Source: an uncultured Selenomonadaceae bacterium
GTDB taxonomy: Bacteria; Bacillota; Negativicutes; Selenomonadales; Selenomonadaceae
Assembly (NCBI GenBank): GCA_905236785.1
Contig: CAJOQC010000061.1
Coordinates: 1 to 12,410 of the forward strand
DNA: 12,410 nt
Reading direction: 5' to 3'
Under the pieces are notes generated by a model that did no database searches, was not told where the DNA came from, and saw only the letters and a list, made by a program, of their open reading frames with translations. Shown one piece after another: positions 1-6,601 of this stretch. Position 1 is the stretch's first letter; every line of letters begins with the position of its first letter. Both the position numbers and the translations under genes were made by a program.

Positions 1-68
1 GACAATCTAAACATCAACCTGCATGAATTTTGGCGGATAATGCTAAAGGCATAATTTTTTATGAACAT

Positions 69-198
69 CTCTAAAAACTCTTTTTTTTACTCCTCCCGTC
101 GGCTACGCCGACACCCTCCTCCAAGAGGAGGGCTGATTTCAAGCCTCCCTCTTGGAGGGAGGTGGCAACCCGCAGGGCTGACGGAGGTTTTTTTAGAG
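69..198. repeat. Multi-hairpin intergenic repeat (MITE/REP-like)
   Basis: This roughly 130-bp element lies just after flgL and is built from nested inverted repeats. The outermost arms are CTCTAAAAA (69-77) and TTTTTAGAG (190-198), a perfect 9-bp terminal inverted repeat. Inside, CCTCCcGTC (92-100) pairs with GACGGAGG (180-187) with one bulged base. Three perfect hairpins follow: GTCGGC/GCCGAC (98-112, loop TAC), CCCTCCTC/GAGGAGGG (114-132, loop CAA) and CCTCCCTC/GAGGGAGG (144-162, loop TTG). The last two are near-copies of each other. No reading frame is convincing. The T-run at 188-194 follows the stem on the plus strand, so it would act as a terminator for plus-strand transcripts rather than for flgL. 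No target-site duplication is evident. That it is a dispersed family is inference from its architecture; copy number cannot be seen here. Confidence 0.72.
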
Positions 199-203
199 GT
201 TAC

Positions 204-2045
204 TTATAAATAATCCGCAAGAGTGGGCGGCAAAATACGACCACCCACGGACAAGGTCATATTGTAAATGGTCTGCGCCGCCATCAAATTAACGGCAAGT
301 TTGGCCACGTCTGCCGCGCTTACGTCGTTGATGTCCTGCGTAATAACGGCGTTCTGGTTTTGCAGCATGAAATCAACCTGTTCATACACCTGTTGACGCG
401 CCGCCACGGTGGTCTCCGCATCGACCGTCACTTGATGAGCCGCATCCGAAAGGGTTATGCCGTCGGAAGAAAGCCAATGTGTGTCGGCGGCGCGCATCTT
501 GGCGTACACCGTCAAAAGGTCGTTTATGGCCGCCGTGCCGGAGGAAGCCTTGTTTACTTGGTTGCCGGAATTTACGTTGTCGAAAATATCCGAGCCGAAA
601 ATATCTTGCCCCGAAGCGTTCACCGTGTCCGCAGTTGGGTCGATAAGCCCGTTCCTTTTCACCATGGAGATATATTTTGCGTCCCCTTGGTAGGTTACTA
701 TGGGTTGGTTTATGGTCTTAAACTTAAAGGTTAAACTGGCGGGCACACCCTCCGTATCTTCGTCCGCCCACACATAATCCTTATAGTCATTCAACGTTGC
801 CAATTCTTCGTCCTTGGACAGCCCCACTTTCACCGTTTGGTTGTCGTTTATTTGAAACTCCGTGCCTGCCGCCAACACCGACGTTGCCACCGTAACCGAG
901 CCGTCGGCGTTTTCCGTGGTGGTGATTACGGTTACCGGGACGTTTAGACTGTAGCTTGTGCCGGTTTCAAGATCAACGGTTTCGCCCAAAAGCATCTTCC
1001 CAAGATCGGTTTCCTCGGCCGAACTTGTTTCCGTGAGGGTTACCTGCGTCAAAAGGTTCGGGTTATGTCCAATGAGAGTGCCGCCCATTTCGGCGTATTC
1101 GCCTTCTTGCAGGATATATTGTTCCCCCGCCGCTATGAGCTTGGTTTTAGTGCCGTTGTGGATGGTCATTACGCAGTCGGCCTTCACCGCCGTTTTAACT
1201 CCGTCCTCGTAGCTTGCCACCACCGCGCCGAACTCTTGGTCGGCAAGTTCTGTTGCGTCTGTGCCTTTGTTGACCGTCACGGTGCCTTTTGTTTTAATTT
1301 CGCCGGTGTTCTTAAAAAACGCCGCCACGTTAAAACTGTCTTCGTCCCGCAGGTCAAAAACTTCGTCGCCGTCTTTTACCCGCTCTTGGCCTTTGTTGAC
1401 CAAGGCTTTATAGCCGTCCTTCATAAAGTCATGGGTGTAGACTTTGCCCGTCATGGTGTTTAGGTAATAAGTTTCGCCGTCGCTGCCTTCAAGGGTAAGC
1501 ATTTGGGTGGCGTTGCCGTTGCTGTCGGCATCGTAAAAGAAATTTTTTTGCGGGTCGTCAAGAGTTTTTGCCAAACCTCTGTCAACCCATTCGGATTCGT
1601 CCAAGGACATGACAAAGGGCTGGATTAAATCCGACTGACCGCCGAAAAGATACCGATCGCCCTGTTGGTCGTTGCCCAAGGCCACAATTTGTTGAATATA
1701 GCCGTAAATTTCCTTGGCCACTTCGTTGACGTTCATTTCGTTGTTGGTGTCGTTGGCGGCTTGGACTGTTTTTTCGACGATTGTTTGCTGAAGGTTCGTT
1801 ATGTTTACCAAGGCTTTGTCGGCGGTATCCATCCATGAGTAACCGCGTTTTACGTTGTCGTTGTACTGCAAATTCTCGGTGAGTGTGTTCTGATGGCGAA
1901 GATACTTTGAGTATCTCACCGAATCGTCGGAAGGGCGGTGCAAATTGCTGCCGTCGGCCTGTTCCATAAGTTTGGATTGGGACTCCCATTCGTCGTTTAA
2001 CTGCTTTAGGTAGCCGCCCATCATCTGTACGCTGCTTATTCTCAT
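204..2045 (-). CDS. flgL: Flagellar hook-associated protein 3 (FlgL), with large central insertion
   Basis: FlgL forms the second ring of the hook-filament junction and is exported by the flagellar type III system. The N-terminus (MRISSVQMM, then LHRPSDDS at 35-42) is the flagellin-type D0/D1 start, and YLFGGQ at 132-137 matches the family's YxFxG motif. The C-terminal region from about residue 500 (INDLLTVYAKM, then AAQTIYNMTLSVGGRI) is the returning coiled-coil half. FlgL is commonly 300-550 residues; this one is 613. The excess is one block of about 300 residues between QPF (142-144) and IVTYQGD (449-455), two segments that are near neighbours in ordinary FlgL. The insert is rich in Thr, Gly and Asp and is predicted to be beta-rich. 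There is one cysteine (C291). The ATG sits behind AGGGTGA, 35 nt after flgK, so it is the last gene of the flgM operon seen here. The identity is firm; the role of the insert is unknown. Confidence 0.92.
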   Translation of the reverse strand: MRISSVQMMGGYLKQLNDEWESQSKLMEQADGSNLHRPSDDSVRYSKYLRHQNTLTENLQYNDNVKRGYSWMDTADKALVNITNLQQTIVEKTVQAANDTNNEMNVNEVAKEIYGYIQQIVALGNDQQGDRYLFGGQSDLIQPFVMSLDESEWVDRGLAKTLDDPQKNFFYDADSNGNATQMLTLEGSDGETYYLNTMTGKVYTHDFMKDGYKALVNKGQERVKDGDEVFDLRDEDSFNVAAFFKNTGEIKTKGTVTVNKGTDATELADQEFGAVVASYEDGVKTAVKADCVMTIHNGTKTKLIAAGEQYILQEGEYAEMGGTLIGHNPNLLTQVTLTETSSAEETDLGKMLLGETVDLETGTSYSLNVPVTVITTTENADGSVTVATSVLAAGTEFQINDNQTVKVGLSKDEELATLNDYKDYVWADEDTEGVPASLTFKFKTINQPIVTYQGDAKYISMVKRNGLIDPTADTVNASGQDIFGSDIFDNVNSGNQVNKASSGTAAINDLLTVYAKMRAADTHWLSSDGITLSDAAHQVTVDAETTVAARQQVYEQVDFMLQNQNAVITQDINDVSAADVAKLAVNLMAAQTIYNMTLSVGGRILPPTLADYL

Positions 2046-2080
2046 AATGTTTCACCCTGCTTGTCGGTCTTGTCTTTCGG

Positions 2081-4615
2081 TTATCGCCCAACCATGCCCG
2101 TGGAGTTAATGAGCCTGTCGAGCATTTCGTCCATGGTGGTGAGGCATCTTGAACAGGCGGAAAAGCCCTGTTGGAATTTTAGCATATTGGTAAGTTCTTC
2201 GTTCCAGTTTACGCCGGAAGTTGACTGCCGCCACTCTTCGATTTGAAGCATGACTTCTTCTTGAGCTTCAATCTTCATGTTCGTGCCTTCGGAGTCACTG
2301 CCGAGTTTGGTCATGGCCTTGTTGTAATAACTGTTTAGGGAAAGCGTGCCTAAGGGATCGTTTGACGGACGATTGTCGTTATTTACGTTAAACAGCGTCG
2401 CCAACCGAACCGCATTAGAGCCGTCGCCCGTGCCTTTTAACTCAAATTCTTCAAGATAATCGGGCAGGCCGGTGGTTTTGTTGAGCAAATTGCCGCTTAC
2501 GTTGTCTATTTCATATATCGTATCGTCGGCATCCAGAATTTTCATGGTTTTCTTGGTGCTGCCGGATTTCAAATCATAGGCCACCGAGTAACTTTTCCCC
2601 GATACGTCAACCAAGTTTTGCAAGGTATGAACCGTTTTGTTGCCGTCGGAGTCATAAAACCGATAAGTCCCGTCTATCTCTTCATTAAGCGTGTACACAT
2701 CGCCGGCCTTACCGCCCACTCCCGTGCAAGTGTAAACCAGGTTGTTGTTGGCGTCTTTGGATACGGTACACTCAAAATCGCCGTTGCCGTAGCATTTTAA
2801 TTTGCCGTTTGGTGCTCCGTACACTTCGTCCATGCTCTTTACGCCGTATATCGTTTTATTGCCGTCGGAGTCGTAAAAGCTGTACGTTCCGTCCGCTTCC
2901 TGTTGCAAGGTATAAACAGCCCCTGCCTTGCCGCCGACACCGGTGCAAGTGTAAATATAATCACCGGCGGCATTTTTTTTGACGGTGCATTCAAAATAAC
3001 TGCTGCTGTTGCAGGTGACCTTGCCGCTGACCGCACCGTATACATCGTTCATGCTGTTTATGGTGTATGTGGTTTGGTTGCCGTTGGGGTCGTAAAAGCA
3101 ATAAGTGCCGTCGGCTTCCTTGTTCAGCGTATAAACATCGCCCGCAGTTCCGCCTACTCCCGTGCAGGTATAAATATATTTGCCGTCCGTTCCTTTGGTT
3201 ACGATGCAACTAAAGTTACCGTCGGCACTGCTTAAAACGTTGCCGACAAACTTGCTGGTAATCGCGCCCACGTCATCAACTTCGTAGGTGTCGGCGTAAA
3301 GTTCGTTGGTTATGGCTTCGGCGTATTTACTCATCGACTCCGAAACATCGTCGTACATACGCGCCGCAACCAACTTTTCGCCATCCGGCTCGTTAAGCAG
3401 GGAGTTTACTTCAAGCTCTTTAATTATATTTATGCCTTGCAAATATTCGGTTTTTTTCGGCTCGCCGCTCATGGTGAAGGTAGCCAAGCCGTCGCTTCTT
3501 GTTGGGGCGTTGGTAGTCCAATGCTCCTCGTAGCGTGCGGCTTTAATATAATAACCCCACACGCCTTTTTCGGTGGTGTCGTTTCGTTGTTCCCACTCGT
3601 AAACCGTGTTATTGTCGCCGTAGAAGTTAAGGCCGCCGGTTTCTTCCTTGTCAATGCCAATGCCCTGCTTATGCACATCGTTTAGAGTGGTGAGCATAAA
3701 GGCGGATATGTTGGCAAGGTGGTCTATATACTCTTTATCCTCTTTTATTGCGTCCTGCAAACCGCGCATCGCGCCGTTCAAGGGTTGATAGGTAACCCCG
3801 GACTGTTTTATTTTTATGACGTAATCGCTTATGCCGTAAACCTTGTTATAAATCGGGTCGGACATTTCAAGGGTCAAATTGTTAATGCCATCCACCAAGG
3901 TTATGCCGTTGGAAACGATTTGATACATACCAAGCTCGTTTTCGTAAACGTTTATGTTGGCATAAGTTGATAGGTCATCGGTCAAAAGGTCGCGCTGATC
4001 TCGCAGGTCGTTGGCCGACGCGCCCGTGGCCTCCGCCGAAGTGATGCTTTTGTTTAGTTGCACAATCTGTTTCATGATTGTGTTCATTTTGGTGACATTA
4101 AGGGACATATCCGCATAGTTTACGTTTATTTGTTCCTGCAATTTTTGGGCTGCGGTGTGAACGTAATCCGCCAAAACCTGAGCCTTGCCCAAAACGGCAA
4201 TACGGGGGCTGCTGAGGCTGGCATCCACGGACAGGGTTTCCCAAGCGTCGTAAAAATCCTCCAGCGCCTTTTCCACGTTGCTTTGCGTGGTGTCGTCGAA
4301 GATTGATTCGATTTTTTGGTATTGAGTTTGCCGTGTTTCAAGGTATGTGCTGGTTGCTTGTTCTGTCCAAAACTGACGGTCGGCGAAAATATCCCGAGCG
4401 CGGGTAAGCGACATAGAATCAACGCCTGCGCCTACCAACAAATTGCCGTAGAGCGAAGGTTGATAATTGGCGCGAACCGCCGCCAAATTTACGCTTTGCC
4501 GCGAATAGCCATCGGTGTTGGCGTTGCTGATGTTATGCCCCACCGTTTCTTGAGAAACTTGGTTGGCGTAAATGCCAAGCACCATGGTGTTAAGGCCGGA
4601 AAAAGTGGAACGCAT
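2081..4615 (-). CDS. flgK: Flagellar hook-associated protein 1 (FlgK), enlarged by tandem repeats
   Basis: FlgK is the first junction protein between hook and filament and is secreted through the flagellar export channel. The N-terminus (TFSGLNTMVLGIYANQ, then TVGHNISNANTDGYSRQ at 24-40) is the rod/hook-family signature. The C-terminus (RQSTSGVNWNEELTNML, FQQGFSAC, TTMDEMLDRLIN) is the typical FlgK D0 helix. Length is 844 residues, against roughly 450-650 for most FlgK. The extra sequence lies at about 445-730 and contains three tandem 73-residue repeats (458-530, 531-603, 604-676), each with FxC...YTCTGVGG...FYDxxGN. There are 11 cysteines: nine in the repeats and two as C821-x-x-C824 near the C-terminus; none occurs in residues 1-469. 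The ATG is preceded by GAGGGA, and the gene follows the second FlgN-like gene by 24 nt, which fits chaperone-client co-expression. The identity is very secure; the repeat function is unknown. Confidence 0.95.
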   Translation of the reverse strand: MRSTFSGLNTMVLGIYANQVSQETVGHNISNANTDGYSRQSVNLAAVRANYQPSLYGNLLVGAGVDSMSLTRARDIFADRQFWTEQATSTYLETRQTQYQKIESIFDDTTQSNVEKALEDFYDAWETLSVDASLSSPRIAVLGKAQVLADYVHTAAQKLQEQINVNYADMSLNVTKMNTIMKQIVQLNKSITSAEATGASANDLRDQRDLLTDDLSTYANINVYENELGMYQIVSNGITLVDGINNLTLEMSDPIYNKVYGISDYVIKIKQSGVTYQPLNGAMRGLQDAIKEDKEYIDHLANISAFMLTTLNDVHKQGIGIDKEETGGLNFYGDNNTVYEWEQRNDTTEKGVWGYYIKAARYEEHWTTNAPTRSDGLATFTMSGEPKKTEYLQGINIIKELEVNSLLNEPDGEKLVAARMYDDVSESMSKYAEAITNELYADTYEVDDVGAITSKFVGNVLSSADGNFSCIVTKGTDGKYIYTCTGVGGTAGDVYTLNKEADGTYCFYDPNGNQTTYTINSMNDVYGAVSGKVTCNSSSYFECTVKKNAAGDYIYTCTGVGGKAGAVYTLQQEADGTYSFYDSDGNKTIYGVKSMDEVYGAPNGKLKCYGNGDFECTVSKDANNNLVYTCTGVGGKAGDVYTLNEEIDGTYRFYDSDGNKTVHTLQNLVDVSGKSYSVAYDLKSGSTKKTMKILDADDTIYEIDNVSGNLLNKTTGLPDYLEEFELKGTGDGSNAVRLATLFNVNNDNRPSNDPLGTLSLNSYYNKAMTKLGSDSEGTNMKIEAQEEVMLQIEEWRQSTSGVNWNEELTNMLKFQQGFSACSRCLTTMDEMLDRLINSTGMVGR
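2588..3244 (-). repeat. Three 219-bp tandem repeats inside flgK
   Basis: The units are 3026-3244, 2807-3025 and 2588-2806, each exactly 73 codons with no indels between them. The landmark cysteines recur at exactly 73-residue intervals: C470/C543/C616 in FxCxV and C484/C557/C630 in YTCTGVGG. The motif GTYxFYD followed by GN also recurs in each unit. At the DNA level the YTCTGVGG blocks start 219 bp apart and are visibly alike, but third positions have diverged, so the duplication is not very recent. Units 2 and 3 carry an extra cysteine near the start (C535, C608), and unit 1 has one in its GTYCFYD segment (C506). Confidence 0.93.
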
Positions 4616-4639
4616 ATATATCCCTCATCTCTGTTCTGT

Positions 4640-5107
4640 TTATGCATTGGCATCGAATATTTTGCGGCTTTGGGTGGCGGTTTCGGTTGCGCCCGGCGGG
4701 CCGTAGGTGCTGTCCGCCTGTACTTTGCTTGCCACGTTAAGATGAAAATCAACAAACAGTTTACTGCGCCGCAAAAGGTCTTTTACGTTGTCAATCACGT
4801 TCTTTAGCTCAAGTTGCAACTTAGCCGTTCCGTCAAAAAGGCGCATAACCGTTTCGCGCTCTGCCGCGTCCGTCTGCGCCTCAATTTCTTCATATAGGGT
4901 TTTCTTGCCGCACCGCCGCAAATACTCGCCAATGTCCTCGTCAAGCTCGCCAAGTTCCGCCAAAACAGGTTCCGTTTTGTGAACCGCCGCGCTAACCCCC
5001 GCGCCCGAAGAATTATGCCGCAGGGTTTGGCGAAGTTCATCGAAAGCCTCGATGCTCCGTTCGTAAAGATCCTTTTGCCGCATTAGCAACAACGTAAGAT
5101 CGTTCAT
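4640..5107 (-). CDS. Second FlgN-like flagellar chaperone
   Basis: This 155-residue, largely helical protein sits between flgN and flgK. It does not start like a standard FlgN, but its C-terminal third (LLRRSKLFVDFHLNVASKV at 111-129, then STYGPPG at 133-139) matches the FlgN ending, where a long helix leads into a TYGxxG turn. Its tail, RKIFD at 148-152, parallels the KKFE tail of the neighbouring FlgN. The family binds the C-terminal helices of FlgK and FlgL in the cytoplasm before export. The ATG has a good Shine-Dalgarno (AGAGGT) and lies 15 nt after flgN; flgK starts 24 nt downstream. I infer a paralogue of FlgN, perhaps dedicated to one of the two enlarged hook-associated proteins. It could instead be a FliT-like chaperone or an uncharacterised flagellar protein. 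The flagellar role is likely from context; the exact function is less sure. Confidence 0.75.
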   Translation of the reverse strand: MNDLTLLLMRQKDLYERSIEAFDELRQTLRHNSSGAGVSAAVHKTEPVLAELGELDEDIGEYLRRCGKKTLYEEIEAQTDAAERETVMRLFDGTAKLQLELKNVIDNVKDLLRRSKLFVDFHLNVASKVQADSTYGPPGATETATQSRKIFDANA

Positions 5108-5122
5108 GTTTACCTCTAAGGA

Positions 5123-5605
5123 TTATGCTTTTATCTCAAATTTCTTGCCATGGCTCACCAAATCGTTGCCGCCTTTGCCGTAAGTAGGTTCTACTTTTGC
5201 GTTGCCGATTTGATTTAACCGTTTGGTGACGGCATCAAGAGCCCCCATTGCAAGAATGGTGTTTATTTCGTTTTGTTTTACCACTTCGGCAACTTGCCCG
5301 GACAGTTGCTTATGCAAAACAGCCAAAGTATGTTGCAAAGTGTTCGGCGCAAAGGCGATAAGTTCGGCCATGGTCATGTCGGCGCGAAGAGACTTGTCGC
5401 TGCCGGCGAGTTTTACCAAAATGCTCTGCCGACGGCCTTCCAAACGGTGAACATCGTTCACCAACCGTTCCTCTTCCTCTATGAGCGGCTCAAGTTCCTT
5501 CATTTTTATCATGACAAGATAATCATGTTTTTTCTTGCCCAAAGCAAAAATTTTTTCGTAGGCCGCGCTTATATCGCCCAAGGTGCGGATAAGTTCTTTC
5601 CACAT
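5123..5605 (-). CDS. flgN: Flagellar export chaperone FlgN
   Basis: FlgN is a small cytoplasmic helical chaperone that keeps FlgK and FlgL from aggregating and delivers them to the flagellar export gate. This protein has 160 residues, the usual size. The N-terminal helix (residues 1-65) contains the acidic run LEPLIEEEERLVND and then RLEGRRQSIL, typical of the family (L..EE..L...I..LE..R). The central part (MAELI at 79-83) and the last long helix lead to PTYGKGG at 140-146, the common FlgN ending. The ATG is preceded by GAGGG, and the gene starts 16 nt after flgM, so the two are surely co-transcribed; FlgM-FlgN-FlgK-FlgL is the standard late-gene order in Bacillota. Recognition rests on pattern and context rather than an alignment. 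Confidence 0.87.
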   Translation of the reverse strand: MWKELIRTLGDISAAYEKIFALGKKKHDYLVMIKMKELEPLIEEEERLVNDVHRLEGRRQSILVKLAGSDKSLRADMTMAELIAFAPNTLQHTLAVLHKQLSGQVAEVVKQNEINTILAMGALDAVTKRLNQIGNAKVEPTYGKGGNDLVSHGKKFEIKA

Positions 5606-5621
5606 AGAACGCCCTCACCCG

Positions 5622-5900
5622 TCAAAAACGACTTGCCAGCATCGCCGCCGCCACGTTTTCCGAGGCCACGTTGTATGTGCCGTTCTTTATGGCGTTTTCA
5701 AAGTATTCCACTTTGTTTATGCGAACTTCGTCCGTGTCCTTCAATTCTTGAAGCATGGCTCTAAAATCCTGCCCTTCTTTAGAGGGAACAAATCTGTCGT
5801 ATTCCGTTACTTCGCCGGATTGTTGCGTACGTCTCGCCGCTTCCGTTCGGTTCACCGCATACGCGCCGGTTATGGATTGCACATAGTTATTGATAATCAT
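5622..5900 (-). CDS. flgM: Anti-sigma-28 factor FlgM
   Basis: FlgM binds the flagellar sigma factor (FliA/SigD) and blocks late-gene transcription until the hook-basal body is finished, when FlgM is secreted or otherwise relieved. The 92-residue product starts MIINN, as many FlgM proteins do. Its C-terminus carries the sigma-binding signature: VRINKVEYFENAIKNGTYNV (59-78), then ENVAAAML. I chose the ATG at 5900 rather than the in-frame GTG at 5909, because AGGCGGTG lies 8 nt before the ATG but directly abuts the GTG. It heads a tight set of genes with flgN 16 nt downstream. A strong terminator ends just upstream at 6002, so its promoter should be in 5901-6001, but I cannot identify a convincing sigma-A or sigma-28 site there. 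The call is confident. Confidence 0.9.
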   Translation of the reverse strand: MIINNYVQSITGAYAVNRTEAARRTQQSGEVTEYDRFVPSKEGQDFRAMLQELKDTDEVRINKVEYFENAIKNGTYNVASENVAAAMLASRF

Positions 5901-6001
5901 GGTATTCACCGCCTAAATCATTCCGTTATTTTTGTGGAAGCGGCCAAAAAAATCCGTCAAATAATAAAAACATTTCTCCAACCTCTTCGTTCATTTTATC
6001 G

Positions 6002-6033
6002 AAAAAAAAGCAGGAGACTTAACTCCTGCTTTT
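6002..6033 (-). terminator. Rho-independent terminator after yvyF
   Basis: On the minus strand AAAAGCAGGAG and CTCCTGCTTTT form a perfect 11-bp stem with a loop of about 6 nt. The 3' arm runs into eight consecutive U residues (6002-6009). This is a textbook intrinsic terminator, about 80 nt downstream of the yvyF stop codon. It isolates yvyF from the flgM operon. Confidence 0.95.
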
Positions 6034-6038
6034 GCTCG

Positions 6039-6113
6039 TTTATCGGCAAATAACTCGTGTATGCTTTTGTTTTCTTTCATATTCTCATATTTTGTGCTTT
6101 TCCCGCCGATAAA
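6039..6113. repeat. Inverted repeat GCCGATAAA in the yvyF 3' region
   Basis: TTTATCGGC (6039-6047) and GCCGATAAA (6105-6113) form a perfect 9-bp inverted repeat. They bracket the stretch between the yvyF stop codon and the terminator. GCCGATAA matches the consensus -10 of sigma-28 promoters, once in each orientation, but neither copy has a good TAAA -35 at about 15 nt. The arms could instead close a long stem-loop in the yvyF 3' UTR. I see no convincing gene between them. Confidence 0.5.
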
Positions 6114-6114
6114 T

Positions 6115-6537
6115 TTACTTTTTAACTTTGGGATGCTCGCGAGAATACATACCGTGGCCGCGATTTGCCGCGTCCTGCGCCTCTTTCTTGGCGGCAAGTT
6201 TGCTCTGGGTGTCTTGAATGTCCTTTTGCATCTCCGCCATACATTCGCGGCAGAATTTGCCGCTCATTATGGGCTTGCCGCACTTTTCGCACGGATAACT
6301 GAGGTTTACCCCCACTTGCTGAAAGCGCCCTTCGGCAATCATGCGCTTTATCATTTTTTCGCTTGCGCCCGTGTTTTCCACTATTTCGGGAATTTTGCTT
6401 TTTGGATGATCGCGCACATAGTTTGTGACTTCAAGTTCCTTTTCCTGTTCTTTGATAAAGCACTCGCGGCACATTCTTTGCGACGAATCCGCCGCAAACA
6501 ATTTGCCGCATACCGGGCAATTTTGCAATTTCGGCAA
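6115..6537 (-). CDS. yvyF: YvyF-type flagellar regulatory zinc protein
   Basis: This 140-residue protein belongs to the flagellar-operon YvyF family, which sits next to flgM in Bacillota and is thought to be regulatory. It has two four-cysteine clusters, probably zinc sites: C7/C10/C23/C26 (NCPVCG, MCREC) and C83/C86/C96/C99 (CEKCG, FCREC). Between them, about 36-75, lies a helix-turn-helix-like stretch (IPEIVENTGASEKMIKRMI). The C-terminus is charged and probably flexible. The frame stays open upstream to 6630, but that extension overlaps a promoter. I place the start at TTG 6537, which gives the family-like MPKLQNCPVCG and has AGGA 10 nt upstream. A GTG at 6546 lies only 1 nt from that AGGA. 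The gene has its own promoter and terminator, so it is probably monocistronic. The family call is confident; the molecular role is poorly known, and the TTG start is likely but unproven. Confidence 0.85.
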   Translation of the reverse strand: MPKLQNCPVCGKLFAADSSQRMCRECFIKEQEKELEVTNYVRDHPKSKIPEIVENTGASEKMIKRMIAEGRFQQVGVNLSYPCEKCGKPIMSGKFCRECMAEMQKDIQDTQSKLAAKKEAQDAANRGHGMYSREHPKVKK

Positions 6538-6555
6538 TGTTGGCACATCCTTTCG

Positions 6556-6570
6556 CTTTTGTATCAAAAG
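6556..6570. promoter_or_regulatory. Palindrome in the yvyF leader, possible operator
   Basis: CTTTTG-TAT-CAAAAG is a perfect 6-bp inverted repeat with a 3-nt spacer, placed 3 nt upstream of the yvyF Shine-Dalgarno. It overlaps two of three copies of the 7-mer TTGATAC (minus strand). Those copies are at 6561-6567, 6570-6576 and 6605-6611, the last overlapping the promoter -10. The site could be a repressor operator or a small RNA hairpin controlling translation. The A/T-rich composition makes chance possible. Confidence 0.4.
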
Positions 6571-6601
6571 TATCAATATTGTTTTTTCGTTCGTTGCTAA
6601 A

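Noticed and set aside
28..62. ATGC/GCAT hairpin followed by T residues on the plus strand
   Set aside because: The stem is only 4 bp, too weak to call a terminator, and no plus-strand gene is seen to need one.
5901..5909. GTG 5909 as the flgM start
   Set aside because: The Shine-Dalgarno AGGCGG directly abuts this codon, leaving no spacing. The ATG at 5900 has 8 nt spacing and gives the typical MIINN start.
5960..6001. Sigma-28-like site TAAA followed by GGAGAAAT upstream of flgM
   Set aside because: The -10 matches only about five of eight consensus positions, and TAAA is common in A/T-rich DNA.
5991..6197. Open frame of 68 codons on the minus strand, including a possible 29-codon MKENKSIHELF peptide
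   Set aside because: It overlaps the yvyF 3' end in another frame and runs through the intrinsic terminator. Neither possible start has a Shine-Dalgarno.
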